From Clostridium sp. (GTDB lineage: Bacteria; Bacillota; Clostridia; Lachnospirales; Lachnospiraceae), in assembly GCA_023664385.1 (NCBI GenBank), contig JAMPFU010000003.1:16538-80537 (forward strand): a DNA stretch of 64,000 nt, read 5' to 3'. The number at the start of each line of letters is the position of its first letter. The stretch's first letter is position 1. The notes beneath the pieces were generated by a model. That model made no database searches and had not been told where the DNA came from. It saw only the letters and a program-made list of their open reading frames with translations. The translations under genes were made by a program, and so were the position numbers. This document shows positions 25,964-36,328 of this stretch, piece by piece.

Positions 25964-27088
25964 TTACAGTGCGTATCTAAAGTTCTTTTCCACAATAACC
26001 TTGATGTCATCCGGCTCACCCGTCCTGACCGTATTGGCACGAAGTGTATCCCTGCTCTCAACAATACAGTTTTCAATGTAACAGTTGTCACCGATATGAA
26101 CGTCATTCAGTATGATTGAATTTTTAATCACACAGTTATTGCCAACATATACCTTCTTGAACAATATGGAATCTTCAACGGTTCCGTTTACAATACATCC
26201 GCTTGCAACCAGACTGTTATTTACCACTGCATCACCATTATATTTTGCAGGCGGCAAATCCTCAACCTTTGAATAAACCTCAGGATACTCCCTGAAGAAG
26301 TAATCCCTGATGTCTTTTTTCAGGAAATCCATATTGGTCTTGAAGTATGACTCAACGCTGCCTATGTTTCTCCAATATGACTCCAGCTTGTAGGCATATA
26401 TTTTCTTAACACTCTTGTATCTTACAAGAATGTCATTCACAAAATCACTTCGTCCTTCTGCTGCGCAGGCTTCAAGAAGCTCAATCAGCTGTCTTCTTCT
26501 CACAACATAAACGCCGATTGATGCTGTATTCGTCTCTGCCACAAGAGGCTTTTCCTCAAAGCCGATAACCCTGTTGTCGTCTGCAAGCTTTACGACGCCA
26601 AACCTGCTTATGTCGTCTTCCCCCGGTTCTATATCCTTGCATACTATGGTTATGTCCGCTCCTGTTGCAATATGCTCCTCAAGCACCTTATTGTAATCCA
26701 TCTTGTATACGGCGTCACCTGACGCTATTACAACGTATGGCTCATGCGCTGACTTGAGAAAATTAATATTTTGGTAAAGAGCATCTGCCGTACCTCTATA
26801 CCAATAGCTGTTTGTAGCCGTAATGGTCGGTGTAAATACATAAAGACCACCCTGTTTTCTTCCGAAATCCCACCACTTTGCAGAATTAAGGTGTTCATTT
26901 AATGAACGTGAATTGTACTGTGTATATACGGCAACCTTCTGAATGTGTGAATTTGTCATATTGGATAATGTGAAGTCTATGGCTCTGTAGCTACCCACAA
27001 TAGGCATTGCAGGAACTGCTCTCTTTGCCGACAAATCTCCCATTCTATTGCTTCCGCCGCCTGCTAAAATAATACCGACTGCTCTCAT
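25964..27088 (-). CDS. glgD: Glucose-1-phosphate adenylyltransferase subunit GlgD
   Basis: A 374-aa paralogue of GlgC with the N-terminal nucleotidyltransferase fold (ILAGGGSNRMGDLSAKRAVP) and a C-terminal left-handed beta-helix (hexapeptide repeats around IKNSIILNDVHIGDNCYI). The nucleotide loop departs from the GlgC form GGQGSRLG. In related bacteria GlgD has little activity alone and forms a more active hetero-oligomer with GlgC. It starts 2 bp after glgC. Confidence 0.93.
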   Translation of the reverse strand: MRAVGIILAGGGSNRMGDLSAKRAVPAMPIVGSYRAIDFTLSNMTNSHIQKVAVYTQYNSRSLNEHLNSAKWWDFGRKQGGLYVFTPTITATNSYWYRGTADALYQNINFLKSAHEPYVVIASGDAVYKMDYNKVLEEHIATGADITIVCKDIEPGEDDISRFGVVKLADDNRVIGFEEKPLVAETNTASIGVYVVRRRQLIELLEACAAEGRSDFVNDILVRYKSVKKIYAYKLESYWRNIGSVESYFKTNMDFLKKDIRDYFFREYPEVYSKVEDLPPAKYNGDAVVNNSLVASGCIVNGTVEDSILFKKVYVGNNCVIKNSIILNDVHIGDNCYIENCIVESRDTLRANTVRTGEPDDIKVIVEKNFRYAL

Positions 27089-27090
27089 AT

Positions 27091-28359
27091 TTACTCACCT
27101 GCCTTTATTATGCTTGAACCGCTCTTTAATAATCCGTCCGGATACTCGTCTATCGTTGTCTCGCCAAAGATTGCAACGTTTTTGCCAATTTTTACTCCGG
27201 CAGGTATAATCGAGTTTTCACCGATCGTTACAAGCCCATATGCGTAAATATGTGGTGCCAGCTCATTCGGAGACTCCTCGCCGACTCCAAGCTCAGTATT
27301 TTCTCCCACAACAACGTCCTCAGCAATAATCGCCTTGTCTATCACTGCACCGTCGCCTATTTTAACACCATTCATAATAATTGAATTTTTTACTACAGCA
27401 CCCTTGCCTATGGAAACACCCGAACCGATAACCGACTTTTCAACCTCACCGTAAACCTCAGTGCCTTCACCAACTATGCTCTTTGTAACCGAACCCTCAG
27501 GTGCTACATACTGTGGTGGAAGAATATCACTCTTTGTGTAAATTCTCCAAAATTCCTCGTAAAGATTGAACTCAGGTATAATGTCAACAAGCTCCATATT
27601 GGCCTCCCAATAGGAACCAAGCGTTCCGACATCCTTCCAATAACCCTTATAATCATAAGCGCAAATCTTGCTTCCATGCTCATGACAATATGGAATGATG
27701 TGCTTGCCGAAATCACATTCCGGCTGATCCTTCATAACAACAAGCGCTTCCCGAAGAAGCTTCCAGTTGAAAATGTAAATTCCCATGGACGCTTTATTGC
27801 TTCTAGGATTTTCAGGTTTTTCCTCAAATTCCATGATGCAGCCTGACTCGTCAGTAATAACTACACCGAATCTGCTTGCTTCCTCCATCGGAACCTGATA
27901 GGTCGCAAGCGTAACGTCCGCCTTGCTCGACTTATGGAAGTCAAGCATATTCTCATAATCCATCTTATAGATATGGTCTCCCGATAAAATAAGCACATAA
28001 TCAGGATTGTAATAATCAATGTATTCCAAATTCTGATAGATAGCATTGGCAGTACCCGTGTACCACTGGCTGTTTGTGCTCTTTTCGTAAGGCGGAAGCA
28101 CCGTAACGCCGCCTACGCTTCTATCCAAATCCCAAGGCATACCGATACCGATATGCTGATTAAGTCTTAACGGTCTGTACTGTGTCAGGACACCTACAGT
28201 ATCAACTCCGGAATTAATACAATTACTGAGTGGGAAGTCAATAATTTTGTATTTTCCTCCAAAAGCTACAGCCGGCTTAGCAAGCTTGGAAGTCAAAACA
28301 CCCAAACGGCTTCCTTGTCCACCTGCTAAAAGCATGGCTATCATTTCTTTTTTAATCAT
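27091..28359 (-). CDS. glgC: Glucose-1-phosphate adenylyltransferase catalytic subunit
   Basis: About 422 aa; makes ADP-glucose, the glycogen precursor. Signatures are [15 protein letters not shown], the regulatory and active-site [21 protein letters not shown], and [10 protein letters not shown]; a beta-helix fills the C-terminus. The start at 28359 follows AAGGGGTGA; an in-frame ATG 21 bp upstream is less likely. Organised as glgC-glgD-spoVG. Confidence 0.95.
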   Translation of the reverse strand: MIKKEMIAMLLAGGQGSRLGVLTSKLAKPAVAFGGKYKIIDFPLSNCINSGVDTVGVLTQYRPLRLNQHIGIGMPWDLDRSVGGVTVLPPYEKSTNSQWYTGTANAIYQNLEYIDYYNPDYVLILSGDHIYKMDYENMLDFHKSSKADVTLATYQVPMEEASRFGVVITDESGCIMEFEEKPENPRSNKASMGIYIFNWKLLREALVVMKDQPECDFGKHIIPYCHEHGSKICAYDYKGYWKDVGTLGSYWEANMELVDIIPEFNLYEEFWRIYTKSDILPPQYVAPEGSVTKSIVGEGTEVYGEVEKSVIGSGVSIGKGAVVKNSIIMNGVKIGDGAVIDKAIIAEDVVVGENTELGVGEESPNELAPHIYAYGLVTIGENSIIPAGVKIGKNVAIFGETTIDEYPDGLLKSGSSIIKAGE

Positions 28360-28460
28360 ATAGTCACCCCTTTTTAGCATAATTTAGTTATATTATAACA
28401 TTAATAGTAAATATTTGAAATAGTTTTTGTACAATTTTTATATTTATTTTTGTACATTTT

Positions 28461-28832
28461 TTATACCTGCACGGCTATATTCTTCCCTGCCTCCAGCATT
28501 TTTTCCAAAAATGGCAGAAAATCAACCTCAAGGCACGCAGCCGTCTTAATATCGTCCTTTTCCTGAAGTACCTCTCCAAGCCTTCCGACTGCGGCAGCCA
28601 TTTTACTTTTGTCAACGTATATTTTATCTGTATTGATAAGCTGCTCGCAATTGTTAAAAACCTCTATCTCCCAGTTTATACCCTGAATGACAAGATTAAA
28701 CAGTTCGTCCGTATCTTTTTTTCTGTCTACCCGAAACTCTTTTATCACGTCCCTCGTAGCTTTTATTATATGCTCACTGTAATCTACAAGCTGAGCAAGC
28801 GCCTCTTTTTGTAATTGAAGCTTATCAACCAT
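28461..28832 (-). CDS. Hypothetical helical protein
   Basis: A 123-aa protein, predicted all-helical and cytoplasmic from its heptad-like hydrophobic spacing (LQKEALAQLVDYSEHIIKA). It has a good ribosome site (GGAGGTAACATCAG). No family is recognised. It follows the membrane protein at 28849-29256 by 16 bp and may be in one transcript with the SPFH/NfeD genes. Confidence 0.6.
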   Translation of the reverse strand: MVDKLQLQKEALAQLVDYSEHIIKATRDVIKEFRVDRKKDTDELFNLVIQGINWEIEVFNNCEQLINTDKIYVDKSKMAAAVGRLGEVLQEKDDIKTAACLEVDFLPFLEKMLEAGKNIAVQV

Positions 28833-28848
28833 CTGATGTTACCTCCTG

Positions 28849-29256
28849 TTATTTACGGTTTGCCTTATGATTGATTTTGTTACCGGCATCATCACCAAGC
28901 TCGCCCCTTGCATGTACGATACCTCTGAGTGTAAGTCCAATTCCGCCAAAAAAGGTCATCAGAATAAGAATCACCTCGAAGGCAGACATATACATAATGT
29001 GGAATTTCATGCTGAGTATAATTGAAACGATAAACAGCAGGAACAAAACCCCAAGTATAAGTCCCGTAATAAAGTTTGAATATACAATGTAGGCAACAAA
29101 AAATATACACATAAGCAGCATAAGGATTGCTGTCACATTCACTTCCTTATATCTGTAGAAAAATGTAAAGGTTGTAACTCTTACGTTAGACAGAAACAGC
29201 ACTGCCCCTACAATTGTAAGCACGATACCAAGCAAAAAACTCATTAAGCTTTTCAT
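28849..29256 (-). CDS. Small membrane protein
   Basis: About 135 aa starting MKSLMSFLLGIVLTIVG at 29256, where AGGAGGACAT precedes the ATG. Four hydrophobic segments fill most of the length; the C-terminus is short, basic and polar. No family is recognised. It starts 28 bp after the SPFH gene. Confidence 0.7.
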   Translation of the reverse strand: MKSLMSFLLGIVLTIVGAVLFLSNVRVTTFTFFYRYKEVNVTAILMLLMCIFFVAYIVYSNFITGLILGVLFLLFIVSIILSMKFHIMYMSAFEVILILMTFFGGIGLTLRGIVHARGELGDDAGNKINHKANRK

Positions 29257-29284
29257 ATGTCCTCCTAAACCAAAGACCAAGCCC

Positions 29285-30229
29285 TTATGCCTGTGGTTCT
29301 TTGTTCTCAACTGCTATTTCAGTAAGTGAAGATGCAAGTCCTGCAATGCTTGCAATTTCTGACGGAATAATCAGCTTTGTAGCCTTTCCGTCTGCCGCCT
29401 TGGCAAATGCCTCAAGACTTTTCAGGGTAAGCACTGCCGTTTCAGGCGCAGCCTCATTTAAGAATTTGATACCGTCTGCATTTGCCCTCTGTACAGTTAA
29501 GATAGCCTGAGCCTCACCTTCTGCACGGCGGATGGTAGCCTCCTTTGTCGCCTCAGCGCGAAGAATTGCAGATTGCTTTTCAGCCTCCGCAGAAAGGATA
29601 AGGGATTCCTTTTGTCCTTCTGCACGAAGGATTGCGGATTTTTTCTCACCCTCAGCAATCAAAATCTGCTCACGTCTCTCACGCTCTGCCTTCATCTGCT
29701 TCTCCATGGCATCCTGTATGGCTGCCGGAGGAATAATATTCTTAAGCTCGACACGGTTTACCTTGATTCCCCAAGGGTCTGTGGCAACATCAAGGGTTGC
29801 CCGCATCTTTGTATTGATTGTCTCTCTTGAAGTAAGCGTCTGGTCAAGCTCCAAATCACCGATTATATTTCTAAGCGTTGTTGCCGTCAAGTTCTCAATC
29901 GCCATGATCGGTCTCTCAACTCCGTATGCAAAAAGCTTAGGGTCGGTAATCTGAAAGAACACAACGGTATCAATACGCATGGTAACATTATCCTTTGTGA
30001 TAACCGGCTGCGGTGCAAAATCCACAACCTGCTCTTTCAGTGAAATACGTTCTGCAATCTTATCAAAAATAGGCCACTTCATATGAAAGCCCACTGACCA
30101 TGTAGCCTGATAGGTTCCAAGCCTCTCTATAACATATGCATGTGCCTGCGGCACAATTCTAATTGAGCTTGCCACCACAATAATTACAAGAAATACTAAA
30201 AATAAAATGAAAATCTGTCCACCTGACAT
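29285..30229 (-). CDS. SPFH/Band 7 (stomatin-like, QmcA type) protein
   Basis: A 314-aa protein with an N-terminal membrane anchor (IFILFLVFLVIIVVASSI), the SPFH domain (RIVPQAHAYVIERLGTY, SLKEQVVDFAPQPVITKDNV) and a long Ala/Glu-rich coiled coil (repeats of ILRAEGQKES, AEAEKQSAILRAEA). Such proteins form membrane microdomain scaffolds, usually with an NfeD partner encoded next door, as here. Confidence 0.92.
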   Translation of the reverse strand: MSGGQIFILFLVFLVIIVVASSIRIVPQAHAYVIERLGTYQATWSVGFHMKWPIFDKIAERISLKEQVVDFAPQPVITKDNVTMRIDTVVFFQITDPKLFAYGVERPIMAIENLTATTLRNIIGDLELDQTLTSRETINTKMRATLDVATDPWGIKVNRVELKNIIPPAAIQDAMEKQMKAERERREQILIAEGEKKSAILRAEGQKESLILSAEAEKQSAILRAEATKEATIRRAEGEAQAILTVQRANADGIKFLNEAAPETAVLTLKSLEAFAKAADGKATKLIIPSEIASIAGLASSLTEIAVENKEPQA

Positions 30230-30260
30230 TGTAAACCCTCCTAATATTTTTGAAAATGCT

Positions 30261-30686
30261 TTAAGCCTCTCTCTTTACAATCAGCTTAACTCCGCTTATT
30301 GACACTACCGAAACCCTGCAGTCCTTCTCAATGCTTTCCCCGCTTTCAGAACGTGCCGACCACTCCTGACCGTTCAGGAAAACCGTTCCCTCAGATTTCA
30401 GATTATCAATGGCATCTGTCACTACTCCAATCATTCCTACAAGTCCTTCAACATTTGTTTTTTCCGGCTGCCTCATAAAATGCTTTCTTGCCACTGGTGC
30501 CGTAAATATAAGGAATACAAAGGAAAGCACAGCAAAAACGATAAGCTGTATGCTTACATTCGCACCAAGAAAAGCCGCAAGCGCGGCCGCAAGCGCTCCT
30601 AATGCAAACCATATGGTAGTAAGCCCAAGTGATACAATCTCAGCAATAATAAGCACTGCCGACACAACCAGCCAAACTACTATCAT
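30261..30686 (-). CDS. NfeD family membrane protein
   Basis: About 141 aa: two to three membrane helices at the N-terminus, including a Gly/Ala-rich hairpin (LGALAAALAAFLGANV), and a C-terminal OB-fold (GLVGMIGVVTDAI, GTVFLNGQEWSARSE). The start MIVVWL at 30686 follows GAGGAGG; longer in-frame starts have weaker sites. It is the partner of the SPFH gene 31 bp downstream. Confidence 0.88.
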   Translation of the reverse strand: MIVVWLVVSAVLIIAEIVSLGLTTIWFALGALAAALAAFLGANVSIQLIVFAVLSFVFLIFTAPVARKHFMRQPEKTNVEGLVGMIGVVTDAIDNLKSEGTVFLNGQEWSARSESGESIEKDCRVSVVSISGVKLIVKREA

Positions 30687-30762
30687 AATAGATAAACCTC
30701 CTCTCATTATTATTTGACGATAACCGCTTATCAAGTCAAAAAATTAAATAAAACTATACTTA

Positions 30763-30795
30763 GAAAAAGTATACCACAAACGGGTATACTTTTTC
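30763..30795. terminator. Bidirectional terminator
   Basis: GAAAAAGTATACC and GGTATACTTTTTC form a perfect stem with a short loop and T-runs on both strands. It ends the aconitase transcript. Confidence 0.82.
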
Positions 30796-30828
30796 TACAA
30801 CATAATGCCAAAAATATGGTATTTTTCA

Positions 30829-33111
30829 TTAATTTTCCTTGTAATAATTTATCAGACAGCCTGAAAGTATGATGTCCCTCTCATCGTCAGTCAAATCACC
30901 AAGCTTAAAAGCAAGCTCCTTCATGCCCTTATTTACAACATAAGCCTTTATCATTTCTTCCTTGTTTATTATGGCATTCCTTATTTCAGGCACAAATATA
31001 TAGTCATCAACCGCAAATTCAAACTCCTCCTCAATCACAAATGGAAGCATTCCCCAATTGATAAGATTTGAACGGTATCTTTTTGTAGCGTACTCCTTTG
31101 CAATATTCGCCCAGCCTCCAAGCACCTTCTGGCAGGAAGCAGCCTGCTCCCTCGCAGATCCGTCTCCCGGCTTTACGGCAAATATCGTGCTGCCATATCC
31201 AAGATTTTTCCCCTTAACGTCAGGGTATTTTTCCTTTATTGTATGGATAATTGTATGAAGCTCATCACTTGTCTTGCAAAGACAGCTTCCTGCCTCACGC
31301 TCCTTTTCAACAACCTGCACTGCCTTTGCACGTCCAACGTACATCGGATCCTTTCTTGAAAGGGTAAACTCTGCAAGTCCCAAAGGATTTGACCTGAAGG
31401 AGGAGGTTTCTCCCGAAGGAATCAGCTCGTCTGTCGTCGTTACAGGGTCGTTTATTACCGAGGCAACCTTAAGTAACAGGTTCTCCGTAAGGGCAATCAT
31501 TTCCGGCCAGTCCTTGATGTTCGGTCCGAATTTTATCTCCACGGAAGCATCTGCCTTTCCAACTCCGTTATACACCCTGTTTTCATAGATTGTTTTGTCA
31601 AAGAAATACTTTGGCGATGTATACTCTACATCCAAATCAGTCGCAGCCGTAAGATACCCCTTATTTACTGCTGTTGCCGCAATGGAACGGGCATCCATAA
31701 GCGCAACGGAGGATATTTGTCCATTTTGTATTTTTGAGCCTTCCCTGTTTGGGAAATTTCTCGTTGAATGTCTTATGCTGAACGCATTATTTGCCGGTGT
31801 GTCCCCTGCACCGAAGCATGGTCCGCAGAATGCAGTTTTTACAACGGCACCCGTTCCAATAAGGTCTGCAAGGCGTCCATTTTTAGCAAGCTCCATGTAA
31901 ATAGGCGTGCTTGCAGGATATACGCTGAGTGTAAATTCATCCGAGCCGATATTGTGACCTCTTAAAATGTCTGCGGCATCAACAATATTTTCATAGCCGC
32001 CTCCTGCACAGCCCGCAATAATTCCCTGCTCAACGTAAAGCTTTCCGTCTCTCACCTTATCCTTAAGCGTAAAGTCAACCTTTCCGTCAAGAGATACAAG
32101 TGCTTTTTTCTCAACATCGCAAAGGATGTCCATAAGATTTGCATTTAACTCCTCAATGGTATATACGTTGCTTGGGTGGAATGGCATTGCAATCATAGGC
32201 TTAATCTTTGAAAGATTAACGTATACAACCCCATCGTAATATGCAACGTCGCCCGGCTTCATTTCCCGATAACTCTCCGGTCTGTAATGTACGTCATACC
32301 ATCTCTTTATCTCATCGTCTGTTTTCCAAATGGAGGAAAGACATGTAGTTTCCGTCGTCATTACATCTATGCCAATTCTGAAATCGGCTGAAAGCTTATC
32401 TATGCCCGGGCCTACAAATTCCATCACCTTATTTTTTACATAACCACAGTTAAAGGTTGCCCCAATAATCGCAAGTGCCACGTCCTGAGGTCCTACGCCC
32501 TTGGCTGGCTCGCCGTCAAGATATATGGCAACAACACCCGGCTTTGCCACGTCATAGGTTCTCTTTAGAAGCTGCTTTGCAAGCTCTCCGCCGCCTTCTC
32601 CGATTGCCATTGTGCCAAGCGCACCGTATCTTGTATGACTGTCAGAGCCAAGTATCATAGCGCCGCACTCTGCAAGCATCTCCCTTGCGTACTGATGGAT
32701 AACTGCCTGATGCGGAGGAACGTAAACGCCGCCGTATTTCTTGGCACAGGAAAGCCCAAACATATGGTCATCCTCATTTATGGTTCCGCCTACCGCACAG
32801 AGAGAGTTGTGACAGTTTGTGAGAACGTAAGGTATCGGAAACTCAGTAAGCCCTGAAGCCCTCGCTGTCTGTATAATACCGACAAACGTAATATCATGGG
32901 ACGTCAGCTTATCAAATTTTATTTTAAGCTGCTCCATATTGTCTGACGTATTATGCTTCTCTAATATGTCATAAGCCATTGTATTTTTTGCAGCTTCTTC
33001 CTTTGAAATATGAATGCCCTTGTTTTCCAGCGTATGCTCACCCTCAGAATCTGCCTTCACAAGCTCGCTTCCGTTTAACAAATAGGCTCCCGTGTCATAC
33101 AGTGTAATCAT
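30829..33111 (-). CDS. Aconitase-family hydratase
   Basis: A 760-aa protein of the aconitase/isopropylmalate isomerase superfamily, resembling the less-known YbhJ branch. Its three likely Fe-S cysteines are in GCAGGGYEN and [12 protein letters not shown], corresponding to the GSCTNSS and CGPC motifs of aconitase. [25 protein letters not shown] is the conserved substrate segment (DSHT), and the C-terminal swivel domain contains the [14 protein letters not shown] segment. The substrate is probably citrate/isocitrate but cannot be decided. It has no neighbouring TCA gene. Confidence 0.85.
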   Translation of the reverse strand: MITLYDTGAYLLNGSELVKADSEGEHTLENKGIHISKEEAAKNTMAYDILEKHNTSDNMEQLKIKFDKLTSHDITFVGIIQTARASGLTEFPIPYVLTNCHNSLCAVGGTINEDDHMFGLSCAKKYGGVYVPPHQAVIHQYAREMLAECGAMILGSDSHTRYGALGTMAIGEGGGELAKQLLKRTYDVAKPGVVAIYLDGEPAKGVGPQDVALAIIGATFNCGYVKNKVMEFVGPGIDKLSADFRIGIDVMTTETTCLSSIWKTDDEIKRWYDVHYRPESYREMKPGDVAYYDGVVYVNLSKIKPMIAMPFHPSNVYTIEELNANLMDILCDVEKKALVSLDGKVDFTLKDKVRDGKLYVEQGIIAGCAGGGYENIVDAADILRGHNIGSDEFTLSVYPASTPIYMELAKNGRLADLIGTGAVVKTAFCGPCFGAGDTPANNAFSIRHSTRNFPNREGSKIQNGQISSVALMDARSIAATAVNKGYLTAATDLDVEYTSPKYFFDKTIYENRVYNGVGKADASVEIKFGPNIKDWPEMIALTENLLLKVASVINDPVTTTDELIPSGETSSFRSNPLGLAEFTLSRKDPMYVGRAKAVQVVEKEREAGSCLCKTSDELHTIIHTIKEKYPDVKGKNLGYGSTIFAVKPGDGSAREQAASCQKVLGGWANIAKEYATKRYRSNLINWGMLPFVIEEEFEFAVDDYIFVPEIRNAIINKEEMIKAYVVNKGMKELAFKLGDLTDDERDIILSGCLINYYKEN

Positions 33112-33159
33112 TTTTTATCCTCCTTCTTGATCGTCAGCTTTCACAGAAAACTAACACAT

Positions 33160-34632
33160 CTAATATGACATAATATATTTTCTTGCATCATCAATGCCTT
33201 GATATTTGGAATTTTTTATATTGTATTCGCTTTGATGTCCAAGTATAATCGTCCTCTGTGACATGTAGCTGATCTCATCCGTCTCAGAATAGTTTACATA
33301 ATACGCGCTACCCATGTCCTGACAGCTTGAAGACTCGGAAAGACTTTCTCCGTCGTACGCCTTTAAGCTGTATTCCGTTCCCTCACTTCTTGTAAATGCC
33401 TCAGGGAAGGTAATGAGATAGCTGTCCCTGCAAAAGCTGATTACGTTTGCAAATCCCACATATCTCATGCTTGCGCCATCATAGGTATAAATAAAGCAAC
33501 CCACATAATCACGGTCAAGCTGTGATGTATTGAACAGGAAAAGCTCTGCTACGCCGTTATCATCTATATCGTATAGCAGCACATTGTCAGGCTTGTAGGA
33601 ATCATACCTGTTTTCAAGTATATAAGTGCCTGTATCAGTACCCGTAAGGTCGGTTTTTAGCCGTTCCTCATAATTTTCCATATAATTCAGATATGCAAGC
33701 TGCCAGCTTTCAAGCATTGCCTCCTGTACAGAGTCAAGATTAAAGTCCTCGCCGTATACCTGCGCTATCTCCTCCATAAGCAGTGATGCCTTCTCCTTTT
33801 CGCCGTCTCTTACAAGGGCGTCAAGCTCCGCCTCATAATAAGGCTTGCCAAGGTCATATGCCTCGCCGCGAAGTGCCTGTATTTTTGATTTATAATTTTC
33901 ATCCTTCGGGTCAATCATAATACTATCGCATCCATTTATAACCTCAAGATAGTTCTGCTCATCCCGCATGGCGACAAGCTCATTGTATCTTTCCCTGTAA
34001 GTGCTTACGCAAAGGGCATTATGCGTTATAACGCCTGAATAATCGTATGCCTTGTAAAATGAGGAATTTGTAATTATGGTTGCAAAGGAAATTATCTGCT
34101 CATAGGAAATTTCCTCCTGCAAAAAGGCATCGTACTTCTCATTGAGCATCTCTATCATAATCTGTTCCTTTTCCTCCACAAGCATTCGCTTTTGGGCGTT
34201 TATGGACCGTTCATTTGCTTTGTGGGTAACGTCCACATTATGATTTTGTCTGGAAAGCCAGTATTCATACATGGCATCCTTTAGCTCGTTATGGTTTAAA
34301 TCCGGACTGTATTTTTGAAATATCACTCCCGTTTTATCTATGCTGTTTATGGCATCAAGGGAAGCCGCAGCCTCCAAAAATGTCCTGTCACCATCAATGT
34401 AGCTTTGGCACACCCACGCTCCGTAGGAATCCAAATAGCCCCTGACCTCGTCCTTCTGGCTGTCGCTTAGCTGCTCAAAACACTCGCTTGCCTCCTGCCA
34501 CCTTCCTGCGTCTATGTTGTCAAAAACTCTCCTTACCTGATAATACGGGGTTAGAAACACAATGCTTAAAATAAGCTCAATCGCAATCAGCACAAAGGAT
34601 ATGATAATGACCTTTCTCCATGTTTTTTTCAT
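33160..34632 (-). CDS. Hypothetical membrane-anchored protein
   Basis: A 490-aa protein with one N-terminal membrane helix (VIIISFVLIAIELILSIVFL) and a large extracytoplasmic part of helical repeats (residues about 40-330), then a C-terminal domain containing a DIDDNGVAELFLF loop (D-x-D-x-N-G, EF-hand-like) and FNTSQLDRDYVGCFIYTYDG, as in VCBS-like or FG-GAP-like surface domains. The start codon overlaps the stop of the gene at 34632-35216 (TAATG), so the two are made together. Confidence 0.7.
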   Translation of the reverse strand: MKKTWRKVIIISFVLIAIELILSIVFLTPYYQVRRVFDNIDAGRWQEASECFEQLSDSQKDEVRGYLDSYGAWVCQSYIDGDRTFLEAAASLDAINSIDKTGVIFQKYSPDLNHNELKDAMYEYWLSRQNHNVDVTHKANERSINAQKRMLVEEKEQIMIEMLNEKYDAFLQEEISYEQIISFATIITNSSFYKAYDYSGVITHNALCVSTYRERYNELVAMRDEQNYLEVINGCDSIMIDPKDENYKSKIQALRGEAYDLGKPYYEAELDALVRDGEKEKASLLMEEIAQVYGEDFNLDSVQEAMLESWQLAYLNYMENYEERLKTDLTGTDTGTYILENRYDSYKPDNVLLYDIDDNGVAELFLFNTSQLDRDYVGCFIYTYDGASMRYVGFANVISFCRDSYLITFPEAFTRSEGTEYSLKAYDGESLSESSSCQDMGSAYYVNYSETDEISYMSQRTIILGHQSEYNIKNSKYQGIDDARKYIMSY

Positions 34633-35216
34633 TATTCACCCTCCTTTGCGTCCGCATCCGAAGGAGATGCATCCGTGTCCGTCATAAGCTCAAGCATATC
34701 ACTCATCTCATATGCGTCTGAGGCAGACGAGATTTGCGGGTACTTCAAAGCATAATGTTCACCGTTCTTGTCATAATAAGGGTGAAACACCATAAAATAA
34801 ACGCACAGACCTACAAGCGCAAATCCCAAAATTGCCAGCGTAAGAAATAATATTCCTGCCGCCTTAAGTCCCTTTGATGCCTTCTCGTTTTCATTTTTCT
34901 TTGGTTTGTCAGTCTTTTTTTCAGACCTTGGCGCATCTACCGTCACCCAGCCGTCATCCTCCGGGGCTTCGTCAACAACAGCCTCCCCTTTGTCCAAACT
35001 GTCAACAGCCTCAAGGCTTATTTCATCGGTATCTGCTTTGGCATCATCAACGTCCCCGCCAATATCCTTATTTATTTTATCAAGCATCGCCGTTATATCG
35101 TCTATATTAAATTCCTCGTTATTTTCATGGGCATTTTCATCAACGAGAGGCTTTCCGCAAATTTTGCAGACCTTCTCATCATCTGAATAGATTATCCCAC
35201 AGCACTTTTTACTCAT
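34632..35216 (-). CDS. Zinc-ribbon membrane protein
   Basis: About 194 aa starting MSKKCCGIIYSDDEKVC at 35216 after GGGAGA. Cys5/Cys6 and Cys17/Cys20 (CKICGK) form a zinc-ribbon-like N-terminus. An acidic, low-complexity middle and one membrane helix (ILFLTLAILGFALVGLCVYFM) follow, then a short extracytoplasmic tail. Coupled to the 490-aa membrane gene. Function unknown; the acidic middle suggests a disordered linker. Confidence 0.7.
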   Translation of the reverse strand: MSKKCCGIIYSDDEKVCKICGKPLVDENAHENNEEFNIDDITAMLDKINKDIGGDVDDAKADTDEISLEAVDSLDKGEAVVDEAPEDDGWVTVDAPRSEKKTDKPKKNENEKASKGLKAAGILFLTLAILGFALVGLCVYFMVFHPYYDKNGEHYALKYPQISSASDAYEMSDMLELMTDTDASPSDADAKEGE

Positions 35217-35368
35217 TTTTATCTCCCATATAAGTTTATCAGTAACAAAGTTTCCTAGATTAAACAAAATCCATATTATTATAACAATTTCACAAGCCAT
35301 TATCAAGAAATATGTGTTTTTTATTGTATAAATATGTGTTTTTTTATCTGTTTTTTTGTTTTACAGTA

Positions 35369-35396
35369 TTTACTTTTTCCCTTGTAATGATATAAT
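35369..35396 (+). promoter_or_regulatory. Promoter of the 2-oxoacid:ferredoxin oxidoreductase operon
   Basis: TTTACT (35369-35374), 16-bp spacer, TATAAT (35391-35396), about 50 bp before the first start codon. Upstream, ATATGTGTTTTTT is directly repeated. Confidence 0.6.
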
Positions 35397-35446
35397 GTGC
35401 AAGAACGTATATTAAAGAAATTTTTATTTCTCAAGGGAGTAATTAT

Positions 35447-36019
35447 ATGAAAAAAAATATTGAAATCAGATGGCACGGACGCGGCGGACAGGGTGCAAAA
35501 ACGGCTGCCTTACTGCTTGCTGACGTTGCCTTTTCCACTGGTATGCATGTTCAGGGCTTTCCTGAATATGGTCCTGAGCGTATGGGTGCGCCCATAACGG
35601 CATACAACCGTATAGGCGATGAGCCAATCAGGGTTCATTCCAACATTTATGAGCCTGACTATGTCGTTGTCGTTGATGAAACCCTCCTTCATTCCGTTGA
35701 TGTTACAAACGGTCTTAAAAAGGAAGGCGGCATTGTCATAAACACAACGAAATCCAAGGAAGAAATTATACCTCTGTTAAAGGGCTACGAGGGTAGCATT
35801 TACATAATTGACGCCCACAAGGTTTCCATGGCAACGCTTGGAAAATACTTTCCTAATTCTCCGATGCTTGCGGCAATCGTCAAAATTTCAGGGGTTATAG
35901 ACAAGGAGACCTTCCTGTCACACATGGAGGCTTCCTACCAACACAAATTTGCAAAAAAGCCTGAGGTTATCGAGGGAAACATGAACGCTTTAAAAATGGC
36001 TTTTGAGGAGGTGAAATAA
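35447..36019 (+). CDS. porG: 2-oxoacid:ferredoxin oxidoreductase gamma subunit
   Basis: A 190-aa subunit with HGRGGQGAKTAALLLADVAF at the N-terminus and GFPEYGPERMGAP, diagnostic of the gamma domain of pyruvate/2-ketoisovalerate:ferredoxin oxidoreductases. It is the first gene of the four-gene operon gamma-delta-alpha-beta that converts a 2-oxoacid and CoA to acyl-CoA, CO2 and reduced ferredoxin. Substrate (pyruvate or branched chain) is not decided by sequence. Confidence 0.92.
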   Translation: MKKNIEIRWHGRGGQGAKTAALLLADVAFSTGMHVQGFPEYGPERMGAPITAYNRIGDEPIRVHSNIYEPDYVVVVDETLLHSVDVTNGLKKEGGIVINTTKSKEEIIPLLKGYEGSIYIIDAHKVSMATLGKYFPNSPMLAAIVKISGVIDKETFLSHMEASYQHKFAKKPEVIEGNMNALKMAFEEVK

Positions 36020-36327
36020 TGTCAAAGGCAACGGATATAACAAAAATAAATGAACATAGTCCTTATTATGACATTACACCGGGAGATCAGATTTACGGCG
36101 GAGGCGGTTCCAAAAAATTTAATACGGGAGAATGGCGTACACAAACGCCTGTCATAGATTGGGATAAATGTACCCAGTGCCTTCTCTGTACTCCTGTTTG
36201 TCCTGACAGCTCAATACCTGTCTCAAACGGAAGACGTGAGGATTTTGATTACGATCACTGCAAGGGCTGCGGAATATGTGAAAAAGCATGCAGCTTCGGT
36301 GCAATTACAATGAAGGAGGGAATGTAA
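36019..36327 (+). CDS. porD: 2-oxoacid:ferredoxin oxidoreductase delta subunit
   Basis: A 102-aa ferredoxin-like subunit with two 4Fe-4S motifs, CTQCLLCTPVCPD and CKGCGICEKACSF, that passes electrons to external ferredoxin. Its start overlaps the gamma stop (TAATG), and the alpha gene starts 1 bp after its stop. Confidence 0.93.
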   Translation: MSKATDITKINEHSPYYDITPGDQIYGGGGSKKFNTGEWRTQTPVIDWDKCTQCLLCTPVCPDSSIPVSNGRREDFDYDHCKGCGICEKACSFGAITMKEGM

Positions 36328-36328
36328 T

